Source: Limnomonas spitsbergensis (Eukaryota > Chlorophyta > Chlorophyceae > Chlamydomonadales). Taken from it: a stretch of DNA of 64,000 nucleotides. Of the stretch, positions 11,961-22,265 are shown in pieces (the stretch's first letter is position 1; the number at the start of each line of letters is the position of its first letter). The notes beneath the pieces are model-generated. The model ran no database searches and was not told the DNA's origin. It saw only the letters and a program-made list of their open reading frames with translations. Where the stretch lies: the NCBI GenBank assembly GCA_037349105.1, contig JAYJMM010000028.1, forward strand, positions 2,852,001 through 2,916,000, given 5' to 3'. Made by a program: the position numbers and the translations under genes.

Positions 11961-12618
11961 GGCCCAGTGGTGTATAATGTCATTGGGAACTGGCTCTTTC
12001 CCTCTCCTGCTTTCAGGGGCAGGGACCTTCGGCCCGCCTTTCCGTTTTCTGGGAGGGGGGGGGCTTTGTCCTTCATGTCCTTCCTACGAGACAGGAACTA
12101 GGATAATACGCAGGCAGGAGTCGGGGGTCCTGGCTTTTTTGGAGCTTGCCTTCCTTTTGTGCCTTCTTCCTTGATCGACTTTATGATTGCCGACGTGGCC
12201 GAGCTTTACTGAAGCAGGGCCTCAAGGTTGAACGTAATCCGCCTTTTTGCTAAACCTTAAATATATCGTGAGCTCTATCATATGAAAGGGCAAGAAGTTC
12301 AACAACGGGCAAGCAAAAAGCCAGGATGTACAACATATCTTACAGCCTGGATCCATTCGCCAGTCCACATCACGAGTCGAGTCACGGAAGTGGTGCGCCC
12401 ACACCTCTCAGTAGAATCTGCTTGCAGCTTGCACGAGCCATGCCCCAACAGAGTCCCTCGCGCGTGAGCCAGGCAACGAGATACTATGAACTTTAGCAGC
12501 CAGGTTACCCTCACTTTCACTGCTGCGCTTGTAGTCTGTCAGGCTGAAAGCAAATGGGCGAGTTTAGGGGCTGCTGATGCGGGCGAGAGGATTGGGAACC
12601 CTGCTCCACACACCAGGA

Positions 12619-12822
12619 AAGCCCTTCACGGCGCGTTCGACACGCCTATTGCTGTCCAGTCTAGAACGGTGCATATCCACTACTGCTGTCCAGTGACAGA
12701 GTGGACGAACTGCCTTGCTTGTAGTTTACTATAGGAAGGACTCCCCTTCACGGCGCATGCCAACTGCTGTCCAGTTTATAACGGTGCATATCCACTACTG
12801 CTGTCCAGTGACCGAGTTCACA
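12619..12822. repeat. About 120-bp tandem duplication
   Basis: CCCTTCACGGCGC ... CTGCTGTCCAGT ... AACGGTGCATATCCACTACT and TGCTGTCCAGTGAC occur twice, offset by about 120 bp. No coding potential is seen. Confidence 0.6.
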
Positions 12823-13092
12823 AAATCATCGACGGTCTCCTTCGCGCTGGCCCTGCATAACAAAGAAGGAACTGTTAGACGCAAAAAATGACAGCAAGCG
12901 GCTGAAGTAACAGCAAGCGCGCGGATGAGGGCATGGCGGGTGGGAAACAATGAGGCCAGCAGTTGGGCCTGCATAACCATGTTTGCTTCAATGCGCAACA
13001 GACAATCCTTGTCAGGCCTCCACTGGGTCGATGGGGATCAGACCCTGACAGCCCAGTGGCCCAAGCAGCGAGGCTTGACATACCCATGGCCA

Positions 13093-14110
13093 CCGGCGGT
13101 GGTGTAGCTAAAATGTGGCTGAAGCACCCCTAAACATGAACATTGCTACATAATGCCAGGGCAAACTGCGAGTCGCAAGGAAGGATCAAGGCAGGCATGG
13201 TGACTTGACCAAGGAAGCATGGCTGGTGCCTCAAACGGGGCTAAGGGCCGGAGTGTAGCTGACATGTAGCTGAGTCCCACAGGAAAGAAACACTCCTCCC
13301 CCCCCCTCTCCCATGCTTGTAGTGCCGGGGTGTCAGACGCGACGCAGGATCGAGGCAGGCATGGCACTAATGCTGAGGTGATTCAACAGCCCACAAGCGT
13401 ATCACTCATGCACCACACACGCTGCATGCAGCACTGCTAGGCGAACGGAAGGATTGAGGCAGGCATGGCGACTTGGCAACATGGCGAAAGTAGCATGGCG
13501 GGAGCCACGACCAGATGCCGGAAGGACTGAGGCAGCTACATGTAGATGACTGTAGCTGCGTCAAGAAGAAAAATGCTGCCTATCATCCCTGCCATACTGG
13601 TCGTGCTGAGGTGCACTGCTAGGCCCGGGGAAGGATTGAGGTAGACATGGCGGCATGGCCAAAGGTAATGCAGCCTGGTAATGCAGCGTGGATGGTGCCC
13701 CAAAAAATGCCTCTAATTAGAGTCCGGAGTGTAACTGACATGTAGCTGAGTCAAGAAGACAAAAACACTACTCACCCCCTCCCATACTAGTAGTGCGGAG
13801 GTGCCCTGGCTGCATGGCCAGCCACGTGGTAACGCAGCGTGGTAATGCCAGCAACCCTGGTTGTCTTTCTCACCTCCCAGAAGGATCAAATGCGTACCTT
13901 GATTACGGCGGCTGAAACTCATCTACGTACTTCAGCCACCGTAAGGACTGAAATTGGCACTGCACTGTGTGCGTGGTCGGCTATGGTGACTGATACGGTC
14001 ACGGTGGCTGAATTACGTAGCTGAAGCTACGTAATTCAGCTACGTAATTCAGCCACCGTAAGGATTGAAATCGGCACTGCAGCACTGGCGGTAATTTCAG
14101 TCACCGTTGT
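13093..14110. repeat. Degenerate repeats with a perfect palindrome
   Basis: Several loose families recur here: GTAGCTGACATGTAGCTGAG (13256, 13735; a relative at 23706), GAAGGATTGAGGCAGGCATG, and TTCAGCCACCGTAAGGA (13932, 14051). A perfect 16-bp-arm palindrome (GCTGAATTACGTAGCT, two-base spacer) lies at 14007-14040. No gene is recognised. Confidence 0.6.
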
Positions 14111-14189
14111 CTTTCAAGTCACCCTTGCTGGCTCTCTCACCTCTCTGAAGGGTCAGATACGTAGCGGTATGTGTAAGTTGCGATGACCG

Positions 14190-14400
14190 CTAGACCAACT
14201 GCACAGGGCACAAGAGCGAGTTATGCACATGAGCGAATTCTGCACACAAGCGACTTATGCGCATGGGAGATGACCCCTGGACCAACTGCACAATGCACAC
14301 GAGCAAGGTATGCACATGGGCGACTTCATGACATGGGCGATGACCCCAGGACCAACTGCAAAGGGCACATGGGCGACTTATGCACATGGGCGAGTTCAGA
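14190..14400. repeat. Imperfect repeats of GACCAACTGCA units
   Basis: GACCAACTGCA with ATGCACATGGGCGA-type segments recurs three times at roughly 75-85 bp spacing. The predicted peptides on both strands are by-products. Confidence 0.45.
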
Positions 14401-14602
14401 TTACCTTCTGGGGGGGTCGTCTTTTCCTTCTCTTTTTCCCGGCTGTTTTTACCCTCCTCATCTACCCCTTAACTGCTGGACCAACTGCACAAAGCTCGTG
14501 AGCGACCCTGGCTCACCCATTCTCTTAAAAACGCATTGAAATTGAAAACATGTCCTTCGTTGCTAACCTAGTTAAGTTTAAAACCAGAGGGTCTGAGCCC
14601 TC

Positions 14603-14672
14603 TGTCAATATGACGTTAAGCCTCTGGGACATGCTAAAAAAGGCTCGGCCGCGTGGGCGCTGGGCTGCCTGG
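14603..14672 (-). mobile_element. LINE 3'-tail fragment
   Basis: TATGACGTTAAGCCTCTGGG then GGCTCGGCCGCGTGGGCGC is the reverse-complemented LINE terminus. It diverges after about 70 bp. Confidence 0.55.
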
Positions 14673-15223
14673 TCGGGAGGAAAACGAAGTGTGCCCCTAA
14701 TGACCTGGACTGTACAATGCACAGTAGTTTTTTTCCCATGTGACTCAGCTACATGTCAGCTACACTCTGGCCTCTGACTGGAGGTCCCATTTGTGGCACC
14801 AGCCATGCTGCGTTGGCCACCAGCCGTAGGCCGGTCCAGGTTTGCTACTTTACTCCCAATTGGACGTCTAGCGGCCGCAGGCCGACCTGCTGAAGTTGGA
14901 TTTGTTGTGGAAAACAGAAACACTGGTATTCCTGGGTGCCCGCTAGCCGCACTCGTATCTAGTCGGAAGGTTACCCAGTGCTACGGCCGAACGGGTGCCT
15001 TCCTTAATCCACGCCTCAGGGCGTATTCTTTCTTTCTTTGACCTGGACATGGCACAACACACATGGGCGGGTTGCGAGATCCATGGGCCCGTGATCTAAC
15101 ATGGGGGCCAAACCCCCAGAAGAGTCACTGAGTGGGTGCGATCTCCGGTCCCCGCCGGTCTCCGCTGTCAACCCAGGTAGGCAGCTAGGCTAAGGACGCG
15201 ACGCGCTGGCATCAGACCCTCAC

Positions 15224-15544
15224 CGAGCTCGAAGAAATCTCCGAAGAAAGGCAGCTTGTCGATGACGCTCATCGTGGCACCGATCGCCACTTGGACGACG
15301 ACCACGCCCGCGAGGATGGCTATGATGGCCGGCTTCTCGGCATCCGCAGTGTCCTCCCAGACCGTCTGTGCACCGTCACAGACATAAGAGTTAGCATCGC
15401 CTACCTCTGGCTGCATGCCATATCTGTGGGGGTTGTTGATTATTTTGGGAGGTACCTTAACGGTGGTGACCGCCTTGTTAGCGTACTCATTGGCCTTCGC
15501 GGCATAGTCGACCTCCTCGGCACGGACCACCACTTGGCGAGCAC
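15224..15544 (-). CDS. CURT1/CAAD-domain thylakoid protein, partial
   Basis: Two exons on the minus strand: 15456-15544 and 15224-15365, joined by a 90-bp GT-AG intron (15366-15455). The product reads VVVRAEEVDYAAKANEYANK, then an acidic amphipathic stretch (WEDTADAEKP), a hydrophobic helix IIAILAGVVVVQVAIGA and the hairpin IDKLPFFGDFFEL. This matches the CAAD fold of CURT1 proteins, which curve thylakoid margins. The acceptor ending ACTTCACAG at 15545-15553 implies an upstream exon with the transit peptide. The donor GTGAGGG after GAGCTCG implies a downstream exon for the last helix, normally beginning GLGY. I could not place either exon. The gene may be incomplete, or the exons may lie across repeat-filled introns. 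Confidence 0.6.
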
Positions 15545-15744
15545 CTGTGAAGTTAAAAAATGGCAATCTCAGGTGCCGATTGAAGCGCAGCAGAGAAGCA
15601 GGGGGAGGGCATTCGCACCGATGCGGGCAGGTCGCAGCGGGGTGGAGAGCGATCCGCTGCTCTTGCGAGCGGACCTGTGATGATCGAGATCCGTTCGTGA
15701 TTGTATTCAGCAATCTTGGAGTGTTCTAGCCAATTATCACGGTG

Positions 15745-16960
15745 GAATAGCGCCATGCTTGATACTTCGCTCGATACCTCAGCAGGGAGCAGGACTTGGA
15801 GGAGGCCTTGATTGCAGACATATTATGGATCCTGACAAAAATTGCGTGTGCAGATCGATGCAAGTGGGAGAGAGGTGTTGCCTAGCAGTGTTTCGATTTG
15901 AACGGCACCGGAGTGTAGGTGGACCGATGCATGGTTCTGGAGCATCTGTCGATTCGGGATTGTACAAATCAACAGAGACGGGTGCGGGTGGACAGTAGCA
16001 GGCATCGACAAGTCCCCGTGTCAAGAGCGCCAGGTGTGAACGCGCCACGTACCAGTATCCCCGGGCAAGAGGGGTGTATCGATGAAAGGTTCATGATATG
16101 CATGCCGGGGAAGAAGATAAAAACAAAAAATAAGTAACGAGTTGGGCGTCTTGAAATTTTGAGACACGTAGGTCTCGTATGTGCCACTTCCCAAACATCT
16201 ACACTGCTACGACATTTCTTTTCCTTCCACAGGTCCTTGATTAAAAACGGCCGTGGATCACAAAGATGGTATACAGCTCCTGCCACACACTCAGGGCGGG
16301 GGGGGTCATCTGTACCACCAGGCACCCGCTCTGTCGCATCTCTAGCCAAATCTAGTGCAATTTGCGACTTGTGCGCCCGCGTGGCTCGCTTCCGCTCGCG
16401 ATCAGGGTTCTGAGAGACTCAGAGAGTCTCTGGTGAGACTTCTGTCGTGTCACAGAAAAGTGTACTCGTGAGAATGCTGCTGGCGTGTCACAGAGCGCTC
16501 GCTCCCGCTCGTGTAATATACTGTCCTATTAGGGCGGAGTCCGTGGCAGGGACGCATAGGTGACAGGGAAGAAGAGGGATATCTCCTGTAATAACGTGCA
16601 CCACCACCCAGGGCGGAGGGTCGTGTCTACTACGTCGTCAAAAGCAGTGACTCAGATATCAGACGCCTCGGCAAATCCGCGACATGCATGTCCAGACGAA
16701 GGCCCGTACTACTGCGTCGACCAAAATAAGCAAGCGTCAACTTGGCTATGTCGGACATGCCTGCCATTTGGGTGGGTGTGCGTGGTAGGCAAGCGTCGTG
16801 TTGGTTGTCTCGGATATGCCCGCCATTGATGTGTGCATGCATCTCCATGCATGACGACTCAATTTAGATACATTGCACATGAGTGCATGCAGCCATGCAT
16901 GTGCATGTGTTGGATGAGAAAGGGCATGGAGGGGGGATAACTAGTTTAAAACCGTGTCCA
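15745..16960. other. Gene-poor stretch
   Basis: No recognisable gene. Part may be the 5' region of the CURT1-like gene on the minus strand. The motif CGCTCGCTCCCGCTCG appears at about 16497 and also near 6394, an unexplained short dispersed word. Confidence 0.35.
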
Positions 16961-16967
16961 GTTGGAC

Positions 16968-17075
16968 CCCAACTACCTTTCCCGCTCAGTAGGGCAATGC
17001 CCTGCTGAACCCCAACTTCCTTTCCCGCGCAGCAAGGCAGTGCCCTATTGGACCCCAACTACCTTTCCCACACAG
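16968..17075. repeat. Three copies of an about 46-bp unit
   Basis: GACCCCAACTACCTTTCCC or close variants recur three times, each followed by AGGGCAATGCCCTGCTG-like sequence. Confidence 0.6.
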
Positions 17076-17239
17076 GGGTCGATCACTCTGCCAGTGTAAC
17101 TAGTTTCAATGCTCAGCCACGCCAGTGATCTGGTGGATTCAGGACCGTCGAAAGTAATTAGTAATAAGTACGAAGGGGGCTTGCCCTTGTACACCTAGGA
17201 GGGCCTGACCTTGTTCACCATTGAAAGTACCTCCACTAG

Positions 17240-18840
17240 CCTGCATCAAGCCAGTATGTCAAAATGGTTTGCATGTGTCCCTCCACTCGCCCGCATCAAG
17301 CCAGTAGGTGTCCCTCCACTCGCCCACATCAAGCCAGTATGTCTCAGTCCCTCCACTCATCCACACCAAGAGAGTATGCGTCCCTCCAATACTCACCACT
17401 TAAAGCCAGGATGTATACCTCCACTCGCCCGCATAAAGCCAGTATGTGTCCCTTCACGCACCCGCATCAAGCAAGTATGTGTCCCTTCACGCACCCGCAT
17501 CAAGCAAGTATGTGTCCCTTCACTCACCCGCATCAAGCCAGTATGTGTCCCTTCACGCACCCGCATCAAGCAAGTATGTGTCCCTTCACTCGCCCGCATC
17601 AAGCCAGTATGTGTCCCTTCACGCACCCGCATCAAGCAAGTATGTGTCCCTTCACTCACCCGCATCAAGCCAGTTTGTGTCCCTTCACTCACCCGCATCA
17701 AGCAAGTATGTGTCCCTTCACTCACCCGCATCAAGCAAGTATGTGTCCCTTCACGCACCCGCATCAAGTAAGTATGTGTCCCTTCACTCACCCGCATCAA
17801 GCCAGTATGTGTCCCTTCACGCACCCGCATCAAGCAAGTATGTGTCCCTTCACTCACCCGCATCAAGCCAGTATGTGTCCCTTCACTCACCCGCATCAAG
17901 CCAGTATGTGTCCCTTCACGCACCCGCATCAAGCAAGTATGTGTCCCTTCACTCACCCGCATCAAGCAAGTATGTGTCCCTTCACGCACCCGCATCAAGC
18001 CAGTATGTGTCCCTTCACTCACCCGCATCAAGCCAGTATGTGTCCCTTCACGCACCCGCATCAAGCAAGTATGTGTCCCTTCACTCACCCGCATCAAGCA
18101 AGTATGTGTCCCTTCACGCACCCGCATCAAGTAAGTATGTGTCCCTTCACTCACCCGCATCAAGCCAGTATGTGTCCCTTCACGCACCCGCATCAAGCAA
18201 GTATGTGTCCCTTCACTCACCCGCATCAAGCCAGTATGTGTCCCTTCACGCACCCGCATCAAGCCAGTATGTGTCCCTTCACGCACCCGCATCAAGCAAG
18301 TATGTGTCCCTTCACTCGCCCGCATCAAGCCAGTATGTGTCCCTTCACGCACCCGCATCAAGCAAGTATGTGTCCCTTCACTCGCCCGCATCAAGCCAGT
18401 ATGTGTCCCTTCACGCACCCGCATCAAGCAAGTATGTGTCCCTTCACTCACCCGCATCAAGCCAGTATGTGTCCCTTCACTCACCCGCATAAAGCCAGCA
18501 AGTATGTGTCCCTTCACTCGCCCGTATCAAGCCAGTATGTGTCCCTTCACGCACCCGCATCAAGCAAGTATGTGTCCCTTCACTCACCCGCATCAAGCCA
18601 GTATGTGTCCCTTCACGCACCTGCATCAAGCAAGTATGTGTCCCTTCACTCGCCCGCATCAAGCCAGTATGTGTCCCTTCACTCACCCACATCAAGCCAG
18701 TATGTACACCTCCACTCACCCGTATCAAGTCAGGAGGTGTCCCTCCACTCACCCGTATCAAGCCACTATGCGTCCATCCACTCGCCCACATCAAGCCAGT
18801 ATGTGTCCCGTCACGCGCCCGCATCAAGCCTGTGTGTGTT
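17240..18840. repeat. 33-bp minisatellite, about 48 units
   Basis: The unit is built on TATGTGTCCCTTCAC followed by CCCGCATCAAGC. Two variants (GCA...CAAGCAAG and TCA...CAAGCCAG) largely alternate, giving a 66-bp higher-order repeat. Because 33 is divisible by three, long open frames run on both strands (551 aa plus, 374 aa minus). These are periodic and have no other sign of coding. The array abuts the 5' truncation point of the LINE. Confidence 0.95.
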
Positions 18841-18939
18841 CCTCCAGGGCTGGTGTATTCTGTATACCGCATATCTCAAAAACAATTACACGTATACACT
18901 GCGTATAGGCGTATATTAGTATATACCGTATACGTGTGG

Positions 18940-21597
18940 GCAGGTAACAACGAGGATGCCGAAGCGACGCTTATGGCGCAGTTTGGTCTGGCTGCGGCCG
19001 AAGCTGCTGGCATGATGCGCACTCCGTTGCCCCATGCCCAGAGTGGACAATGTCAGCGCCCCCCATGGTGTGATGCGGAGGTTCAGAGCGCCTATGCTGC
19101 GTTAGGAGCGATGTCGCTTTGCAGTGCCCCGGCCCAGAGCGTAAGACAGCCAGGCAGCGCTACAAGTCCACAGCAAAACGACGTCGCAGCTGTTTCACGC
19201 CATATGGCAGCGGCTTAAGCTGACAAACTGCAGCGCCACGAGTACAGCGTCTACCAGGAGCAGCTGCAAGAGAGGAGATAGACCTGCCCCACCACGGCTG
19301 TCTCCTCCCTGAGGTGTAAGGCACACCTGCGGCAGCAATTCACCGCCACTAGACACCCCTCTCCAGCGGTGCCACAGACAATCTTGCCCCCTACCACCGC
19401 TCGGTCGGAGGACCTAGGCGTGACAGCTGCACAGCTTGCCTCTTGCTTCGACAGGGCTTTCTCCCGCATGTGCGTGCACACCGCGGCGGGCCTAGACGGT
19501 CTGGCGGCACCCTTCGTCAAGCTGGTCGTGGCAGAGGACGATTCAGAGGGGCAGCATGGACAAGTGCTGAGGGATCTGCTGCAAGACTGGTTGACTGCGA
19601 TGGCGGTGCGGGGGGAAATGTCTTATGCCTGACAGCCAGTTAGAAGAAGGGCGAACCCCTTGACCCCGGTAATTATCGGCCCATCGCCATCAATAGCGTG
19701 CTTTACCGGCTGTATGCCAGCATGCTCACAGCCATCACTGATGAGTGGGCACGATTGCACGGCCACGTCCCTCATGAGCAGTTTGGGTTTCAACGACGCC
19801 GTAGCACGCTCCAGGCCGCTTTCCTCCTTAGGCATGCAGTCCATGCACAGCGGGCAAGCTGCATGTGTCCTTTATGGACTTCACCAAGGCCTACGACAGC
19901 GTGCCGCAGTAACAGTTGTGGCGGCATTTATGCGAGCACCTTCACAAGCATGCGTGTCTGTTATGCGCTATATGCCGGTGCAGTTACACGCTCACAGATG
20001 GCCACAAGCGCATTGGTCATGTGCCTTGCACCACAGGCATCAAGCAGGGCTGTCCTCTGAGCCCAATACTATTTAGTCTATACCTCAGCGACCTACTGGC
20101 CATGCTCGCAGCCAAGTGCCCGGCAGAGGGCATTGCGCCACAGGCGAGACGACAGCTACGCTGCCTACTGTTTGCGGACGACTTTTCCCTGCTAGTCAGT
20201 AGGGCTGCAGCGTATGCTTGATGCCCTGCATGAGTATGCGGCAGATAAGCAGCTTCAGGTTTAAGTCAACAAGACAGAGATCATGGAGTTTGGCAGCCGC
20301 TTAGCAGCCCAGTGCTGACAGCCTGCCCATGTGTGCGTGTACGGCTCTGACTGCGCCGCACGGAAGTGTGTCCAAGAATTCAAGTTATTGGGCATCATTC
20401 AGCACAAAAGCGGCAGCTTGAAGAGGGCCATGCGAGTTGGAGCGACGCCTCTGGCTGCCCCGCTGCACCGCGTTCGCCACATGGCCGCTAAGGTGCGCCT
20501 AAGGCACCATCAACCAACACGCATCAGGTTGGCAGCTGTTTACGCAGCGCCTGCGGCTAACGACGAGGACATGGTGTGGGTCACCAGCCACCTCCGGCCG
20601 CCGCAATGTCTCCACAGCAAGATGCAGTCCAGCCTACTTCAGCGCTTGCGCCAGGTTGCGAGGCTACCCACATCAGCCGCTACCTGGGGGGTCCTGAGAG
20701 AGCTGCATATCCAGCCATTACAGCAAAATTGGGGGACCCATATCCTCTGCTTCTGCAATGCAGCACAGCAAGACAGCCCTCTTATGGCTGAGGTCATGGT
20801 AGCAGATATGCAGCTGGCAGTCAGCCAGGGCACTGGAGGATGAACCTGGTGTTCTGATCTGCTGGGAGCAATGGAGGAGCTTAAGCGGGGGGAGTCGCCC
20901 CCCAAATTGCACGAAGCAGCAGCTGACCTACAGCGCCTACCCGTCACATAGGTGTTGGCTGTCGTTGACACAGCCTACGAGCAGGCGCAGCTGGACCCTA
21001 GCGGCAGGGGGGACCCTACCGCTGAGCTCAGGTCTGCGGCGACCTAGCTAAGCCTGGTTTCAGACCACGGCGGGTGCCGTGCTGACACAAGCAAGGAGCC
21101 GCACTAGCACGTGGGAGTGTGCGCACAAATTTGTGACTATGGCTCGGCGCGGTCAGCACGGCTTACACCAGAGGACAGCGCAGCGGTTATCAGTGAGAGG
21201 CATACTGTTGCCAACGATGATCCGAAGTCTGCTGCTGGCGATCATTTAAAGGATGCTGTACATGCTTCCTTCCAATGTCCTAGTGTCACGGAGCAGTTCC
21301 AGGAGCGGGGGTGGGCAGGTCCCCCGAAGAGTACCACAAATTTCTACCAGCTGCACCAGGCCAGGCAGGAGTGGGATGCACTTGCTTTTGTTGACGCTGT
21401 TGTACACTTTGTTGAGGGCTGGTTGGTAGCGGAGCTCAGATGCCGTCGGACTTGTTTGCCTTCCCGGCCTCTCCTTTTATTCCTTTATTTTCTCCCTCCC
21501 CCCCTCTTCCTTTTTCTCCCATCTGAACAGTTGGGCGCCCACGCGGCCGAGCCTTGTTCCACACTGCCCACAGGTGTAACGTCATTGACTCAATCAC
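18940..21597 (+). mobile_element. 5'-truncated, frameshifted LINE retrotransposon
   Basis: Non-LTR reverse transcriptase remnant. From the 5' side: a linker with RPPWCDAEVQSAYAAL; RT blocks NYRPIAINSVLYRLYA and HEQFGFQRRRST (19670-19820); a shifted frame with CTTGIKQGCPLSPILFS and the catalytic box FADDF (20160-20200); FKLLGI (20377); and a C-terminal FQCP segment (21270). Stops and frameshifts occur at about 19640, 19860, 19912 and 20220, so it is dead. No endonuclease domain remains; the 5' end stops at the minisatellite. The 3' UTR has a pyrimidine tract, the motif CGCCCACGCGGCCGAGC and a terminal AGGTGTAACGTCATTGAC (21572-21589). The same tail is found at many other sites in the window. 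Confidence 0.8.
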
Positions 21598-21650
21598 CAA
21601 CATACACATATACCCCCCCCCCCTCATCCCTGACGTTCCATTTCACTTTA

Positions 21651-21735
21651 CACGGGAAGACCCGTTGGGCCCTGCTGAATGCTCGGCTATGCAGGGCTCG
21701 TAGGGAATGCTTAACCTCAATTCCAGGTAGCAGAC
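21651..21735 (+). repeat. SINE-like repeat fragment
   Basis: CCCGTTGGGCCCTGCTGAAT, GCTCGGCTATGCAGGGCTCG and TAGGGAATGCTTAACCTCAA match the family at 11420-11960. Confidence 0.5.
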
Positions 21736-21979
21736 TTGGGATACGGCTATAATCTTGGTTCAATCCTGTTGTTATAAAAAATAAAATATATTCTTGCTAA
21801 ACCGTAACCTCCTTACCCTGACAGGGTCGGTTCATCACCCCAATTTGGAACAATCCAAAGAATATTCAAATGAACAATCCAGGGTGATCTGGGGTTCAGC
21901 CACTGCTTGTGAAAGGCTCTGCTCCTATCCGTGAGAGGATCTAGGATCCAGCCCCATGAGCAGGGCTGTGCTGCTTCCC

Positions 21980-22265
21980 CACGAAAAACAACAAGACGGA
22001 CACAAATTCTAGACACCGAAACCGTCCCGCGTGCTCCAGCCTCCCAGAATGGGCAGGGCTATAATCCCATCCACGAACAGCAACAAGAAGGAGCTCCTTC
22101 TAGACACAGAATCTGTACGGGATTGGGGCCCAAACGGCCGTACTGGGTAACCCTGGTTTGGGCGCAAACTGGATTCCGAAACAATCAAGATGGAGCGCCA
22201 TGGCTGTGCCGCTGTCTACGAACAACAAGCATATATGTCCCCTTTCAGACACAGAATCGGTAGGT
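21980..22265 (-). repeat. Triplicated RPB5 3' end
   Basis: Three versions of a roughly 48-bp block occur on the plus strand near 21980, 22072 and 22217. Each has CGAACAACAAG-like sequence followed by AGACACAGAATCGGT-like sequence. The last spans the RPB5 stop codon; the other two are diverged copies just downstream of the gene. Confidence 0.6.

Noticed and set aside
17264..18919. 551-aa open frame and the 374-aa frame opposite it
   Set aside because: Pure translation of a 33-bp tandem repeat, open in several frames on both strands. No start context, domain or splice evidence.
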